NCBI GenBank assembly: GCA_963842155.1
Contig: CAWJFP010000013.1
Span: 100,900-164,899, forward strand
Direction of reading: 5' to 3'
DNA from: CAWJFP01 sp963842155
Lineage (GTDB): Bacteria; Pseudomonadota; Alphaproteobacteria; JACZXZ01
Length of the DNA: 64,000 bases
Under the pieces are notes generated by a model. The model was not told where the DNA came from, ran no database searches, and saw only the letters and a program-made list of their open reading frames with translations. The first letter of the stretch is position 1. The number at the start of each line of letters is the position of its first letter. The position numbers and the translations under genes are program-made. This document shows, piece after piece, positions 47,544 through 57,894 of the stretch.

Positions 47544-47621
47544 CCCGCCTTCCCACGAGCGGCAGGGCTGAAAGGGCATGCCTCCCCGCTCCGAAGCGTC
47601 ACCAACTCGAGGATGCGCAAA

Positions 47622-47825
47622 ATGCCCAAGCTGAAGACCAAGTCCGGGGCGAAGAAGCGCTTCGCGCGTACCGCCACCGGCAAAATCAAGGTGGCGCATG
47701 CCTTCAAGCGCCATAATCTGCGCAAGCGCTCCCAGAAGATGAAGCGCACGGCGCGCGGCACGACGACGCTGCGCAAGGGCGACGAGCGGCAGGTCAAGTC
47801 CTACATGCCCTATCTCAGAGGCTGA
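47622..47825 (+). CDS. rpmI: 50S ribosomal protein L35
   Basis: 67 residues from ATG 47622 (MPKLKTKSGAKKRFARTATG), the canonical L35 start; the upstream ATG at 47613 adds MRK and is less likely. Very basic, with the conserved KRKRxLR-like region HNLRKRSQKMKR. The infC gene that often precedes it is not here. rplT follows after 2 nt. Confidence 0.97.
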   Translation: MPKLKTKSGAKKRFARTATGKIKVAHAFKRHNLRKRSQKMKRTARGTTTLRKGDERQVKSYMPYLRG

Positions 47826-47827
47826 CC

Positions 47828-48193
47828 ATGGCACGCTCAACCGTCTCCCCCGCCCGGCACGCCAAGCGCAAGAAGCTTCTCAAGCTGGCCAAGGGCTATC
47901 GCGACCGCAATCACAGCTCCTTCCGCATCGCGCTGGAGAAGGTCGAGAAGGCGCTGCAATACGCCTATCGCGACCGGCGCAACCGCAAGCGGGATTTCCG
48001 CGCGCTATGGATCCAGCGCATCAATGCGGGGGCGCGCGAGGCCGGCATGACCTATGCGACCTTCATGCATGGGCTCAAGGCGGCGGGCATCGAGCTCGAC
48101 CGGAAGGTGCTGGCCGATCTCGCGGCGCGCGAACCCAATTCCTTCAAGGCGCTCATCACCCAGGCCCAGGCCGCACTCGGCAAGGCAGGCTGA
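47828..48193 (+). CDS. rplT: 50S ribosomal protein L20
   Basis: 121 residues, full length. Typical ARHAKRKKLLKLAKGYRDR, YAYRDRRNRKRDFRALWIQR and INAGAREAGMTYATFMHGLKAA. Co-transcribed with rpmI. An intrinsic terminator follows. Confidence 0.97.
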   Translation: MARSTVSPARHAKRKKLLKLAKGYRDRNHSSFRIALEKVEKALQYAYRDRRNRKRDFRALWIQRINAGAREAGMTYATFMHGLKAAGIELDRKVLADLAAREPNSFKALITQAQAALGKAG

Positions 48194-48216
48194 TCCAGCC
48201 CCACCGACGAGGCGAC

Positions 48217-48246
48217 AAAGGGGCCTTGGCGACAAGGCCCCTTTTT
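48217..48246 (+). terminator. Intrinsic terminator after rplT
   Basis: AAAGGGGCCTTG, loop GCGA, CAAGGCCCCTTT forms a perfect 12-bp stem followed by a T-run (48242-48246). It lies 23 nt after the rplT stop and before pheS. Confidence 0.9.
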
Positions 48247-48293
48247 GCTTCTGTGAGACCCTGATTCGATCCGCAAGCGGCGGCAATCCGGCA

Positions 48294-49371
48294 ATGGAAG
48301 ACATCCAGACCCTGAAAGACGATCTGATGAATGCGGCGGCGGCGGCCTCGAGTTCTCGCCGCCCTCGAGGAGCTACGCGTCGCCGCATTGGGCCGCAAGG
48401 GGCGGATCACCGAGCTCATGAAGGGTCTGGGCGCGCTCGATGCGGAGGCGCGCAAGGAGGCCGGCCGCGCGCTCAACCTGCTCAAGGATGCGCTCGCGGG
48501 CGCGATCGAGACGCGCAAGGCCCAGCTCGACCGCGCCGAGCGCGAGGCGCGGCTCGCGCGCGAGCGCGTCGACGTGACGCTGCCGGCGCGACCCGAGAGC
48601 CAGGGCCGTGTCCATCCCATCAGCCAAACCATCGACGAGATCGCCGCCATTTTCGGCGAGATGGACTTCACGATCGCCGAGGGGCCGGACATCGAGGACG
48701 ATTTCTACAATTTCACCGCCCTCAATATTCCGCCCGAGCATCCGGCCCGCCAGATGCACGACACCTTCTATCTGAAGGAGGGCGTCCAAGGGCAGCGCAA
48801 GCTGCTGCGCACCCATACTTCGCCCGTGCAGATCCGCACCATGCAGGCGCAGAAGCCCCCGCTTCGCATCATTGCGCCCGGCCGCACCTATCGCCGCGAC
48901 AGCGATATGACCCATACGCCCATGTTCCATCAGGTCGAGGGCCTGGTGGTCGACAAGACGACCCATATGGGCCACCTCAAGGGCTGCCTCATCGAGTTCT
49001 GCCGCGCCTTCTTCGAGCTGCCCGACGTCCCGGTCCGTTTCCGCCCCAGCCATTTCCCCTTCACCGAGCCCTCGGCGGAGGTCGATATCGGTTGCAGCCG
49101 CGCGGGCGGCGAGCTCAGGATCGGCGCGGGCGGCGATTGGCTTGAAATCCTCGGCTGCGGCATGGTCCATCCCAAGGTGCTCGAGGCGGGCAATATCGAC
49201 CCCAACGAATATCAGGGCTTCGCCTTCGGCATGGGAATCGAGCGCATCGCCATGCTGAAATACGGCATTCCCGACCTGCGCACCTTCTTCGAGGCCGACC
49301 TGCGCTGGCTGCGCCGCTACGGCTTCATGCCGCTCGACGTGCCGAGCCTCGTCGGGGGCCTGAGCCGATGA
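48294..49371 (+). CDS. pheS: Phenylalanyl-tRNA synthetase alpha subunit, frame interrupted near codon 20
   Basis: The catalytic subunit. The N-terminus from ATG 48294 reads MEDIQTLKDDLMNAAAAASS; then LAALEELRVAALGRKG continues in the next frame. Removing one T of AGTTCTC (48351-48355) joins them; total length 1078 nt is one over a multiple of three. Class II motifs are intact: MDFTIAEGPDIEDDFYNFTALNIP, HTSPVQIRTM, GRTYRRD, HQVEGLVVD and FGMGIERIAMLKYGIPDLR. As the gene is essential, an error in the sequence is more likely than loss of function. Confidence 0.92.
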
Positions 49372-51768
49372 AGCTGACGCTGGGCTGGCTCAAGGACCAT
49401 CTCGACAGCGAGGCGGGGGTCGAGGAGATCGCCGCCCGCCTCACGGCGATCGGCATCGAGGTCGAGGCGGTGATCGACCGCGCTCGCGCGCTGGCGCCCT
49501 TCGTGGTGGCCCATGTCGTCGAGGTGAAGACCCATCCCAACGCCGACAGGCTCCGCGTCTGCATCGTCGATACGGGCCACGCGCGGGTGCAGGTGGTCTG
49601 CGGCGCGCCCAACGCGCGGAGCGGGATGAAGGGCGTCTTCGCGCCCGTGGGCACCCATATCCCGGGCACCGGGCTCGATCTGCAGAAGGGCGTGATCCGC
49701 GGCGTCGAGTTCGAGCGGCATGCTCTGCTCCGAGCACGAGATGGGGCTTTCCGAAGACCACGAGGGCATCATAGAGCTGCCGGCGGATGCGCCCTTGGGC
49801 GCTCCTTTCGCCAAGATCGCAGGCCTTGACGACCCGGTGTTCGACGTGGCGATCACGCCCAACCGCGCCGATTGCCTGGGCGTTCGCGGCATTGCGCGCG
49901 ATCTCGCGGCAGCCGGCCTAGGCAGGCTCAAGCCCGATCCGCGTACCGAGCCGTTGCCGGGCCGCTTCGCGAGCCCGATCAGATGGCGCCTCGCCTTGCC
50001 CGAAGGCGAGGAGCGCGCCTGCCCGTTCGTGGCCGGGCGATATTTTCGCGGCCTCGAGAACGGCCCGAGCCCGCGCTGGATGCAGGATCGGCTGCGCGCC
50101 ATCGGCCTCAGGCCGATCTCGGCGCTGGTCGACATCACCAATTACGTGACTTTCGATCTCAACCGGCCGCTCCATGTCTTCGACGCCGGGAAGCTCGCAG
50201 GCGATCTCGCGATGCGTTTCGCGCGCAGGGGCGAGAGCTTCGCGGCGCTCAACGGCAAGGGCTACGAGCTCGACAAGGGCATGACCGTGATCTCGGACGG
50301 CGACTGCATCCATGGGCTGGCCGGCGTCATCGGCGGCGAGGCGAGCGGCGTCGGCGAGGCCACTCGCGAGGTCTTTCTCGAGGTGGCCCTCTTCGATCCG
50401 GTTCGCACCGCCGCGACGGGGCGCAAGCTGCAGATCGAATCGGACGCGCGCTACCGCTTCGAGCGCGGGCTCGACCCGACCTCGGCCCTATGGGGGGCAG
50501 AGGTGGCGGCGCGCCTCATCCAGGAGCTTTGCGGCGGCGAGGCGAGCGAGGTCGTGAGCGCGGGCGCCTTGCCGGAATGGCGCCGCGAGTTCGCGCTCAG
50601 GCCGGAGCGCTGTCGCACGCTCGGCGGGCTCGACCTGCCGCCGGCGGCGCAGCGCCGCATCCTGGAGGCGCTCGGCTACGAGACGCGCGAGGAGGGCAAG
50701 CGCATCGTGGTCGTCCCCCCGCCTTGGCGCGGCGATGTCGGCGGCGAGCCGGACCTCATCGAGGATGTTCTGCGTATTCACGGCTATGACGCGATCGAGC
50801 CCGTGCCTTTGCCCTCCGAGACGGCGTTGCCGCGGCTTGCCTTGACGCCGGGCCAGCGCCGCGTGCGCGCGGTGAAACGCGGCCTCGCCGCGCGCGGCCT
50901 CATGGAGGCGGTGACCCCCTCCTTCATGCCGAAGCGGCTCGTCGGCCATTTCGGCGGCACGATACTGCTCGAGCTCGCCAATCCCATGTCGGGCGACCTC
51001 GACGCCATGCGCCCCTCGATCCTGCCCAACCTGATCGCGGCGGCCGGCCGCAATGCCGATCGCGGCTTTGCCGATCTGGCGCTCTTCGAGGTAGGACCGC
51101 AATTCGTTCACGACACTCCCGACGGCCAAGCGACCGTGGCCGCGGGCTTGCGCGCCGGGCGCACGGGTCCACGCCATTGGGCACAGCCGCCGCGCGTCGT
51201 CGATTCCTTCGACGCCAAGGCCGACGCCATCGCCGCCATCCTCGAGGCAGGAGGCCCAGCCGAGCTCCAGGTCCTGACGGAAGCGCCCACTTGGTACCAT
51301 CCCGGCCAATCGGGCGCGGTCATGCTCGGCGACGTGATCCTAGCCTGGTTCGGCACGCTGCATCCCGACGCGCTGGAGCTGATGGATGTGAAGGGGCCGA
51401 TGGTGGGCTTCGAACTTTTCCTCGACCGCCTGCCCTTGCCGCGCGCCAAGGCGAGCAAGACAAGGCCCTTGCTCAAGGCCTCGCCGTTCCAACCGGTCGA
51501 GCGCGATTTCGCCTTCGTGGTGGACGAGCAGGTCGAAGCCCAAGCGCTGCTGCGCGCGGCGCGCGGCGCGGACCGCACGCTTATCACCGAGGTCTCCATC
51601 TTCGACGTCTATAGCGGACCGGGCGTTCCGGCGGGCAAGAAGTCCCTCGCGCTCGGCGTGCGCCTCCAGCCCATGGAGCGGACGCTGACCGAGATGGAGA
51701 TCGACGCCATCGGCAAGAAGATCGTCGCGGCCGTGGCGAAGGCCACGGGAGCCACGCTCAGGACCTGA
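49368..51768 (+). CDS. pheT: Phenylalanyl-tRNA synthetase beta subunit, frame interrupted near codon 115
   Basis: About 799 residues. The ATG overlaps the pheS stop. The tRNA-binding OB fold (VVAHVVEVKTHPNADRLRVCIVDTG, VVCGAPNAR) reads in the first frame to GVIRGVE; SSGMLCSEHEMGLSEDHEG continues in the next frame. Removing one T of GAGTTCGAG (49708-49716) joins them; length 2401 nt is one over a multiple of three. The B5 domain, core (ISALVDITNYVTFDLNRPLHVFDAGKL) and C-terminal anticodon-binding fold (FQPVERDFAFVVDEQV) are all present. Essential, so probably a sequence error. Confidence 0.93.
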
Positions 51769-51779
51769 GCGCTCGTTTC

Positions 51780-53498
51780 ATGCTCATCCTCGGCATTCAT
51801 TCGGGCTATCACGACGCCTGCGCGGCCCTGTTCGACGAATACCGCATGGTCGCGGCCGTGGCGCAGGAGCGGCTCACGCGGCGCAAGATCGACGGCGGCC
51901 GCCTGCCCGTCGAGGCGATCGCCGAATGCCTCGCGATCGCCGGACGCGACGCTCGCGCGGTCGACGCCGTGGCACTCGGCCGCGCCGCCTTCCCCGCGCG
52001 CTACTATACCCATCTGCCGCTTGGAAGACTGATCGAAAGCAAGCTCCGCGCCGCCGTCGGCAAAGAGAAGCAGAAGAGCATGGAGCGGGAATGCATGCGC
52101 TATGCCCGCACCGATTCCGAGAACATGCTGGACGGCGCCGCCTTGCGCGCCGATCTCGGCCTGCGGCCTGGCCTCCCCCTTCGCTTCTTCAACCACCATC
52201 TCGCCCATGCGCTGCCGACGCTCTTCCATACCGACTGGCACGACGCGTTGCTTTATACCGCCGACGGCGGTGGCGACAACGCGCAATACAGCATCCGTGT
52301 CTTCCGGGAGGGCCGACTGCACACGCTCTTCGGCGGCGACGAGGAGCTGCAACGCCCCACGCGCATCGACAGCCTCGGCCTCGTCTACGGCTACGCCACC
52401 CAGGCGCTCGGCTATCGCATCAACCGCCATGAAGGCAAGCTGACCGGGCTTGCCGCGATGGGAAAGCCGGTCCTCCTTCGGCAGCTGGCCGAGCATTTCT
52501 CGATCGACGCCGCCGGCGAGATCCGCAGCGACTTTCCGAGCTATCCCGCGATGCGGCAATATGTCTTCGATCTTGCCAAGGGCGTGGCGCCGGCGGACGT
52601 GGCCTGCTCGGTGCAGCGGCTCCTCGAAGATGTCGTGCTCGAGGCGGTGCGGCGGCTTCTCGCGCAATATCCCGTGCGCCATCTCGGCCTCGCGGGCGGC
52701 GTCTTCGCGAACGTGCTGCTCAACCAGCGCCTTGCCGAGGAGATGCCGGTCGAGGAGATCTTCGTCTATCCCGCCATGAGCGATCAGGGGCTGGCCGCGG
52801 GCGGCGTATTGCAGTACCTGCTCGAGCGCGACGGGCTCGAGGCCTGGCTCGCCGCGCGCAGCCGGCTCGAGCATCTTTATTACGGGCGCGATTGGGGTGC
52901 CGCGATCGATGCGCTCCTCGGCGGCGATGCGCGGTTCGCGAGGATCTCGGAGCGGCCGGTCGAGACTTCGGCCGAGCTTCTGCAAGCAGGCCGCATTCTT
53001 GGCCTTTTCACGCAAGGCATGGAATACGGCCCACGCGCGCTGGGCGCCCGCTCGATCCTCGCCGCACCCGTCGATGCGAGCATCAACCGCACGCTCAACC
53101 AGCGCCTCGAACGCACCGAATTCATGCCCTTCGCGCCGGTCGTGCTGGCGGAGGAAGCGGAGCGCGTCTTCACGCTCGATCGGCGCACGCTCTATGCCGC
53201 GCGCTTCATGACCGTGACCTGCGCCGTGCGCGAGGGCTGGCGCGAGCGTATCCCTGCCGTCGTGCATGTCGATGGCACGGCGCGGCCGCAGCTCGTCGCG
53301 CGGCCCCAGAACCCGCTCTATTACGACATCATCGCCGCCTATCGCGCACGGACGGGCCTGCCGGTTCTGATCAACACGAGCTTCAACGTGCATGAGGAGC
53401 CGATCGTCAATCGGCCCGAGGAATGCGCACGGGCGCTGCTTGACCGGCGCATCGACTGCGTCGTCACCGCGGCGGGCGTGTACGAGCGCGCGGCATAA
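51780..53498 (+). CDS. Carbamoyltransferase (NodU/CmcH/TobZ family)
   Basis: 572 residues. The N-terminal ASKHA-like Kae1-type domain begins MLILGIHSGYHDACAALFDEY and has the metal-binding motif FFNHHLAHALPTLF and YTADGGGDNAQYSI. The C-terminal YrdC-like domain has MEYGPRALGARSILAAP and LINTSFNVHEEPIV. These enzymes transfer carbamoyl from carbamoyl phosphate to small molecules or glycans; the acceptor is unknown. It sits after pheT without an apparent partner. Confidence 0.92.
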   Translation: MLILGIHSGYHDACAALFDEYRMVAAVAQERLTRRKIDGGRLPVEAIAECLAIAGRDARAVDAVALGRAAFPARYYTHLPLGRLIESKLRAAVGKEKQKSMERECMRYARTDSENMLDGAALRADLGLRPGLPLRFFNHHLAHALPTLFHTDWHDALLYTADGGGDNAQYSIRVFREGRLHTLFGGDEELQRPTRIDSLGLVYGYATQALGYRINRHEGKLTGLAAMGKPVLLRQLAEHFSIDAAGEIRSDFPSYPAMRQYVFDLAKGVAPADVACSVQRLLEDVVLEAVRRLLAQYPVRHLGLAGGVFANVLLNQRLAEEMPVEEIFVYPAMSDQGLAAGGVLQYLLERDGLEAWLAARSRLEHLYYGRDWGAAIDALLGGDARFARISERPVETSAELLQAGRILGLFTQGMEYGPRALGARSILAAPVDASINRTLNQRLERTEFMPFAPVVLAEEAERVFTLDRRTLYAARFMTVTCAVREGWRERIPAVVHVDGTARPQLVARPQNPLYYDIIAAYRARTGLPVLINTSFNVHEEPIVNRPEECARALLDRRIDCVVTAAGVYERAA

Positions 53499-53551
53499 GG
53501 GGTGGCGCCCTCATGTTGCGGTGCGGCGAGCGCGATGCTACAAGCCGCGCC

Positions 53552-54006
53552 ATGGACATGCCGACCGTCCCGCCCGGCTTCATCGAGATTCCGATGACAC
53601 AATTCCTCGCCGTCAACGGCCCGCTATACGGCCGCATGCGGGAGGGCCGCTTCACGCTGGGCTTCCGCGTCGAGGAGCGCCATTGCAATCCGCGCGGGGT
53701 CTGCCATGGCGGCATGCTGATGACGCTCGCCGACATGCTGCTGGCGATCGGCGCCAATCTCGAGAAGAAGCTGCAACGCTTCCTGCCCACCATCAAGCTG
53801 GAGGCGGACTTCATCGCGCCCGCCGAGCTCGGCGATTGGATCGAGGGGACATGCGAGGTGCTGCGGGTCACGCGCAATCTCGTCTTCGCGCAAGGCCTGC
53901 TGGCGGTGGGCGAGAAGATCGTGCTGCGCACGAGCGCGGTGATGCGCCTGCCGCCGGAGCCGGACCCGCGGCTCAGGCTCGACAAGCTCTTCCCCTCGAC
54001 GGCGAA

Positions 54007-54010
<4 letters not shown>
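53552..54010 (+). CDS. PaaI-type thioesterase (hot-dog fold)
   Basis: 152 residues from ATG 53552 (MDMPTVPPGFIEIPM). The family motif is RGVCHGGMLMTLADMLLAIGA with the catalytic-region His-Gly-Gly, followed by LEADFIAPAELGDWIEG. Likely hydrolyses an acyl-CoA; the substrate is unknown. Its stop overlaps the lepA start (ATGA). Confidence 0.88.
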
Positions 54011-55806
<1,796 letters not shown>

Positions 55807-55810
55807 CCGC

Positions 55811-56152
55811 TCAGCGGAAGCTGCGCGGCTTGCGTGGCGCGCCCTGCGCGGTGGCGACGAAGGCCGAGCGCAGGCCGATCAGCACGCGTAAGCACACGCC
55901 CGGCACGCCGAGCACCATCCAGGCCGGCATCAGAAGCACCGGCTGGATCGCATGATCCCACAGCCAGGGCGAGAGATGGCGCTGCACGCCCGCCTGAAAG
56001 AGATTGAGGCTCTCGCGGTTGAGGCTGTACCAGAGCTCGCCCAAAGCATGGACGTGAAAGCTGCCCGAGACGGCCCACACATAGGCCTCCTCGCCCACGA
56101 CGAGAAACGCCGCCACGATGAGAATCCAGGCAATGATCTGTAAAATGATCAT
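55811..56152 (-). CDS. Small membrane protein of unknown function
   Basis: 113 residues from ATG 56152, supported by a GGGGAGA site. An N-terminal membrane helix (MIILQIIAWILIVAAFLVVG) and a second hydrophobic stretch near 70-90 (AIQPVLLMPAWMVLGVPGVCL) give two helices with an amphipathic middle. Not recognised. Converges on lepA with 4 nt between stops. Confidence 0.7.
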   Translation of the reverse strand: MIILQIIAWILIVAAFLVVGEEAYVWAVSGSFHVHALGELWYSLNRESLNLFQAGVQRHLSPWLWDHAIQPVLLMPAWMVLGVPGVCLRVLIGLRSAFVATAQGAPRKPRSFR

Positions 56153-56309
56153 CACGTCTCCCCGCCGGGTTACCGCCCGGCCGTGAGGGGAATTTGCTAT
56201 CGATGGCGCCCGATGGCAATGGAAATCGCCGACCTCGCGCTTGGCGCACGTTCGCACGCGCGCTTTATTGGCGCACGGATGCTCCTTTGCTAAGCTGCCG
56301 CGCCTTTCC

Positions 56310-56399
56310 GGAGGGGTGGCCGAGTGGCTTAAGGCGCACGCTTGGAAAGCGTGTATAGGGGAAACCCTATCGTGGGTTCGAATCCCACCCCCTCCGCCA
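56310..56399 (+). tRNA. tRNA-Ser (anticodon GGA)
   Basis: A full cloverleaf with a long variable arm. The acceptor stem GGAGGGG pairs with CCCCTCC and is followed by encoded GCCA. The D arm contains GCCGAGTGGCTTAAGGC. The anticodon loop TTGGAAA (56342-56348) has anticodon GGA (56344-56346). TTCGAATC is the T loop. The 90-nt length fits serine tRNA. It reads UCC/UCU codons. An insertion-sequence remnant lies just downstream. Confidence 0.97.
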
Positions 56400-56401
56400 G
56401 C

Positions 56402-56536
56402 CTGTCGCTTGTCCGGCCCGGAGACATGGGTAACGGAACGTACCTAAGACATGGGTGACAACCCTGGGCCGAAGGGGTTGTCGAGGGGTTGCAAGGTCTT
56501 CTGCTCCAGGTCGATGAAGCCGAGATCGTAGCGCAT
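56402..56536 (-). mobile_element. 3' remnant of an insertion sequence (IS481-like, tentative)
   Basis: Minus-strand 56536-56444 encodes MRYDLGFIDLEQKTLQPLDN then PFGPGLSPMS and a stop, which resembles the C-terminal end of IS481-type transposases. The following bases contain two copies of the TTACCCATGTCT/TCACCCATGTCT type, as in an inverted-repeat end. No upstream transposase core is present, so it is a truncated remnant lying immediately 3' of tRNA-Ser. Family assignment is from memory of the pattern. Confidence 0.5.
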
Positions 56537-57067
56537 GTTGGGTTTCGGCTTTTGGTGCTGTCCCGGACAGCACCCGGCTTTTCGCTTCAATTTCCCGTCT
56601 ATAAAAAGGGGGAAACTCAGGACTCCGGGAGATTCCTGAACCAACGGACGATTGGACGGCGTTGCTTAGCTTGCGCCACGCCACCGGGCGGTTGATGGTC
56701 CTAAGCCAAACGTCGTGGCCATGGATTGGATCCGAATATTGGCGCCTGCGTTATCGAACAGTCGCATATCATTGTCTAATATCAACTATTGCGGGGGACA
56801 AATAATCCTCCAATCTGGTGCTATTTTGTGACCGGTCCATATACTCGCGCGTGATCGCCAGGCAGAGTGCGGCCAGCGCGGCAAAAGCGACACATATAGC
56901 TGCGGCTTTATGAGTCCACATATGTCCACGTCTTAGTTTACAAGCTTGACGTTTCGACCTAGACTTACAATAATTCTGAAAAGCCTGTCCAATAGGCTCG
57001 AAAGCCGAACGAGGCGTTTCGCATCCTGGCAATTGTCCCCATCTGGCGGCGCTGAAGAGAGGCTAGC
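56537..57067. other. AT-richer gap between the IS remnant and soxY
   Basis: About 530 nt with no recognisable gene beyond one weak small ORF (56769-56921, minus). Base composition is clearly more AT-rich than the rest of the window, especially 56740-56960, as expected of foreign or decayed DNA. It may include the promoter of soxYZ-fccB. Confidence 0.5.
56769..56921 (-). CDS. Possible small membrane protein (50 residues)
   Basis: ORF starting MWTHKAAAICVAFAALAALC with one strong membrane helix and a polar tail. No clear ribosome binding site and the DNA is AT-rich and degenerate, so it may be spurious. Not recognised. Confidence 0.3.
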   Translation of the reverse strand: MWTHKAAAICVAFAALAALCLAITREYMDRSQNSTRLEDYLSPAIVDIRQ

Positions 57068-57544
57068 GTGGGCGAGGAGACGCAAGCGAGCGCCCTTGGG
57101 CGCCGCACCCTAATCAAGACGCTTTGGGCAGGCGGGATCGGCCTTATGGGCCTCCCTCTCGCCGCGCCCCGCGCGATCGCCGAGAGCGACGAGCCCCTAG
57201 CGCTCGTCACCCGGCTTGTCGGCAGAACACCCCTCGAATCGGACCGCGTCCGCATCGAGATGCCCGCGGTCTTCGAGAACGGCTACGGCGTTCCCTTCGC
57301 GCTCGAGGTCGCAAGCGCGATGACCGAGGCCGAGCATGTGCGCGGGGTGCGCGTCTTTGCGCCGCAAAATCCGCTGGTCGAGGTGGCCGGCTTTCAATTC
57401 ACGCCCGGCAGTGGCCGCGCGCGCGTGACGACGCGCATTCGCGTCTCACAGCCCCAATTCATCTTCGCGGTCGCCGAGATGAGCGACGGCACGCTTCTGA
57501 TGGCCAAAAAATGGGTCAAGGTGGATAAAGACGGCTGCGCTTGA
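57068..57544 (+). CDS. soxY: SoxY-like sulfur carrier protein
   Basis: SoxY carries sulfur intermediates on a Cys near its C-terminus in periplasmic thiosulfate/sulfide oxidation. 158 residues with a twin-arginine signal (GRRTLIKTLWAGGIGLMGLP). The mature domain has DEPLALVTRLVGRTPLESDRV-like SoxY features and VRVFAPQNPLVEVAGFQF. The usual C-terminal GGCGG arm is replaced by KDGCA, so Cys is penultimate. Starts a soxYZ-fccB operon; the gap to soxZ is 21 nt. GTG 57068 is the chosen start (translated as Met). Confidence 0.85.
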   Translation: MGEETQASALGRRTLIKTLWAGGIGLMGLPLAAPRAIAESDEPLALVTRLVGRTPLESDRVRIEMPAVFENGYGVPFALEVASAMTEAEHVRGVRVFAPQNPLVEVAGFQFTPGSGRARVTTRIRVSQPQFIFAVAEMSDGTLLMAKKWVKVDKDGCA

Positions 57545-57565
57545 GGCCGCTCGGGGAGGCGAAAT

Positions 57566-57892
57566 ATGGTCGAGCCGACGAAACGCGTGCAAGTGCAAGG
57601 CGCCGCCGCCAAGGGCGAGATCGTGAAGGTGCGCAGCTTGATCAATCATCAGATGGAGACCGGCCTGCGCCACGACAAGCTGGGCCGCACAATTCCGCGC
57701 GATATCATCAACAAATTCACCTGCCGCTACAACGGCCGGGCGGTCTTCAGCGTGAATTTGCACGAGGCCGTCGCCGAGAACCCCTATTTCGAGTTCTTCC
57801 TGCGCGCGACCGAGAGCGGACGGCTCGAGTTCCTCTGGGAGGAGGATGGCGGCGCGGTCTATAAGCTGGAATTGACGCTGACCGTCGCCTGA
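57566..57892 (+). CDS. soxZ: SoxZ, SoxY partner protein
   Basis: A 108-residue immunoglobulin-like protein that forms a complex with SoxY. AAKGEIVKVRSLINHQMETG, RHDKLGRTIPRDIINKFTC and ENPYFEFFLRATESGRLEFLW are typical. It has no signal and is exported with SoxY. 2 nt before fccB. Confidence 0.95.
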   Translation: MVEPTKRVQVQGAAAKGEIVKVRSLINHQMETGLRHDKLGRTIPRDIINKFTCRYNGRAVFSVNLHEAVAENPYFEFFLRATESGRLEFLWEEDGGAVYKLELTLTVA

Positions 57893-57894
57893 AA

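Noticed and set aside
47479..47621. L20 autoregulatory leader with an infC upstream
   Set aside because: infC is not upstream (the cyclase gene is), and no convincing L20-binding pseudoknot could be drawn by eye.
48294..49371. Programmed +1 frameshifting in pheS and pheT
   Set aside because: No shift-prone stop or rare codon context like that of prfB is seen, and the same defect appears in unrelated genes, which points to sequence error.
49720..51768. pheT starting at 49720
   Set aside because: The tRNA-binding N-terminal domain is present just upstream in another frame and overlaps the pheS stop in the usual way.
56367..56684. 105-codon ORF over tRNA-Ser and the IS remnant
   Set aside because: Its end (RRGWDSNPR) is the usual translation artefact of a serine tRNA gene; only the IS-like segment within it has meaning.
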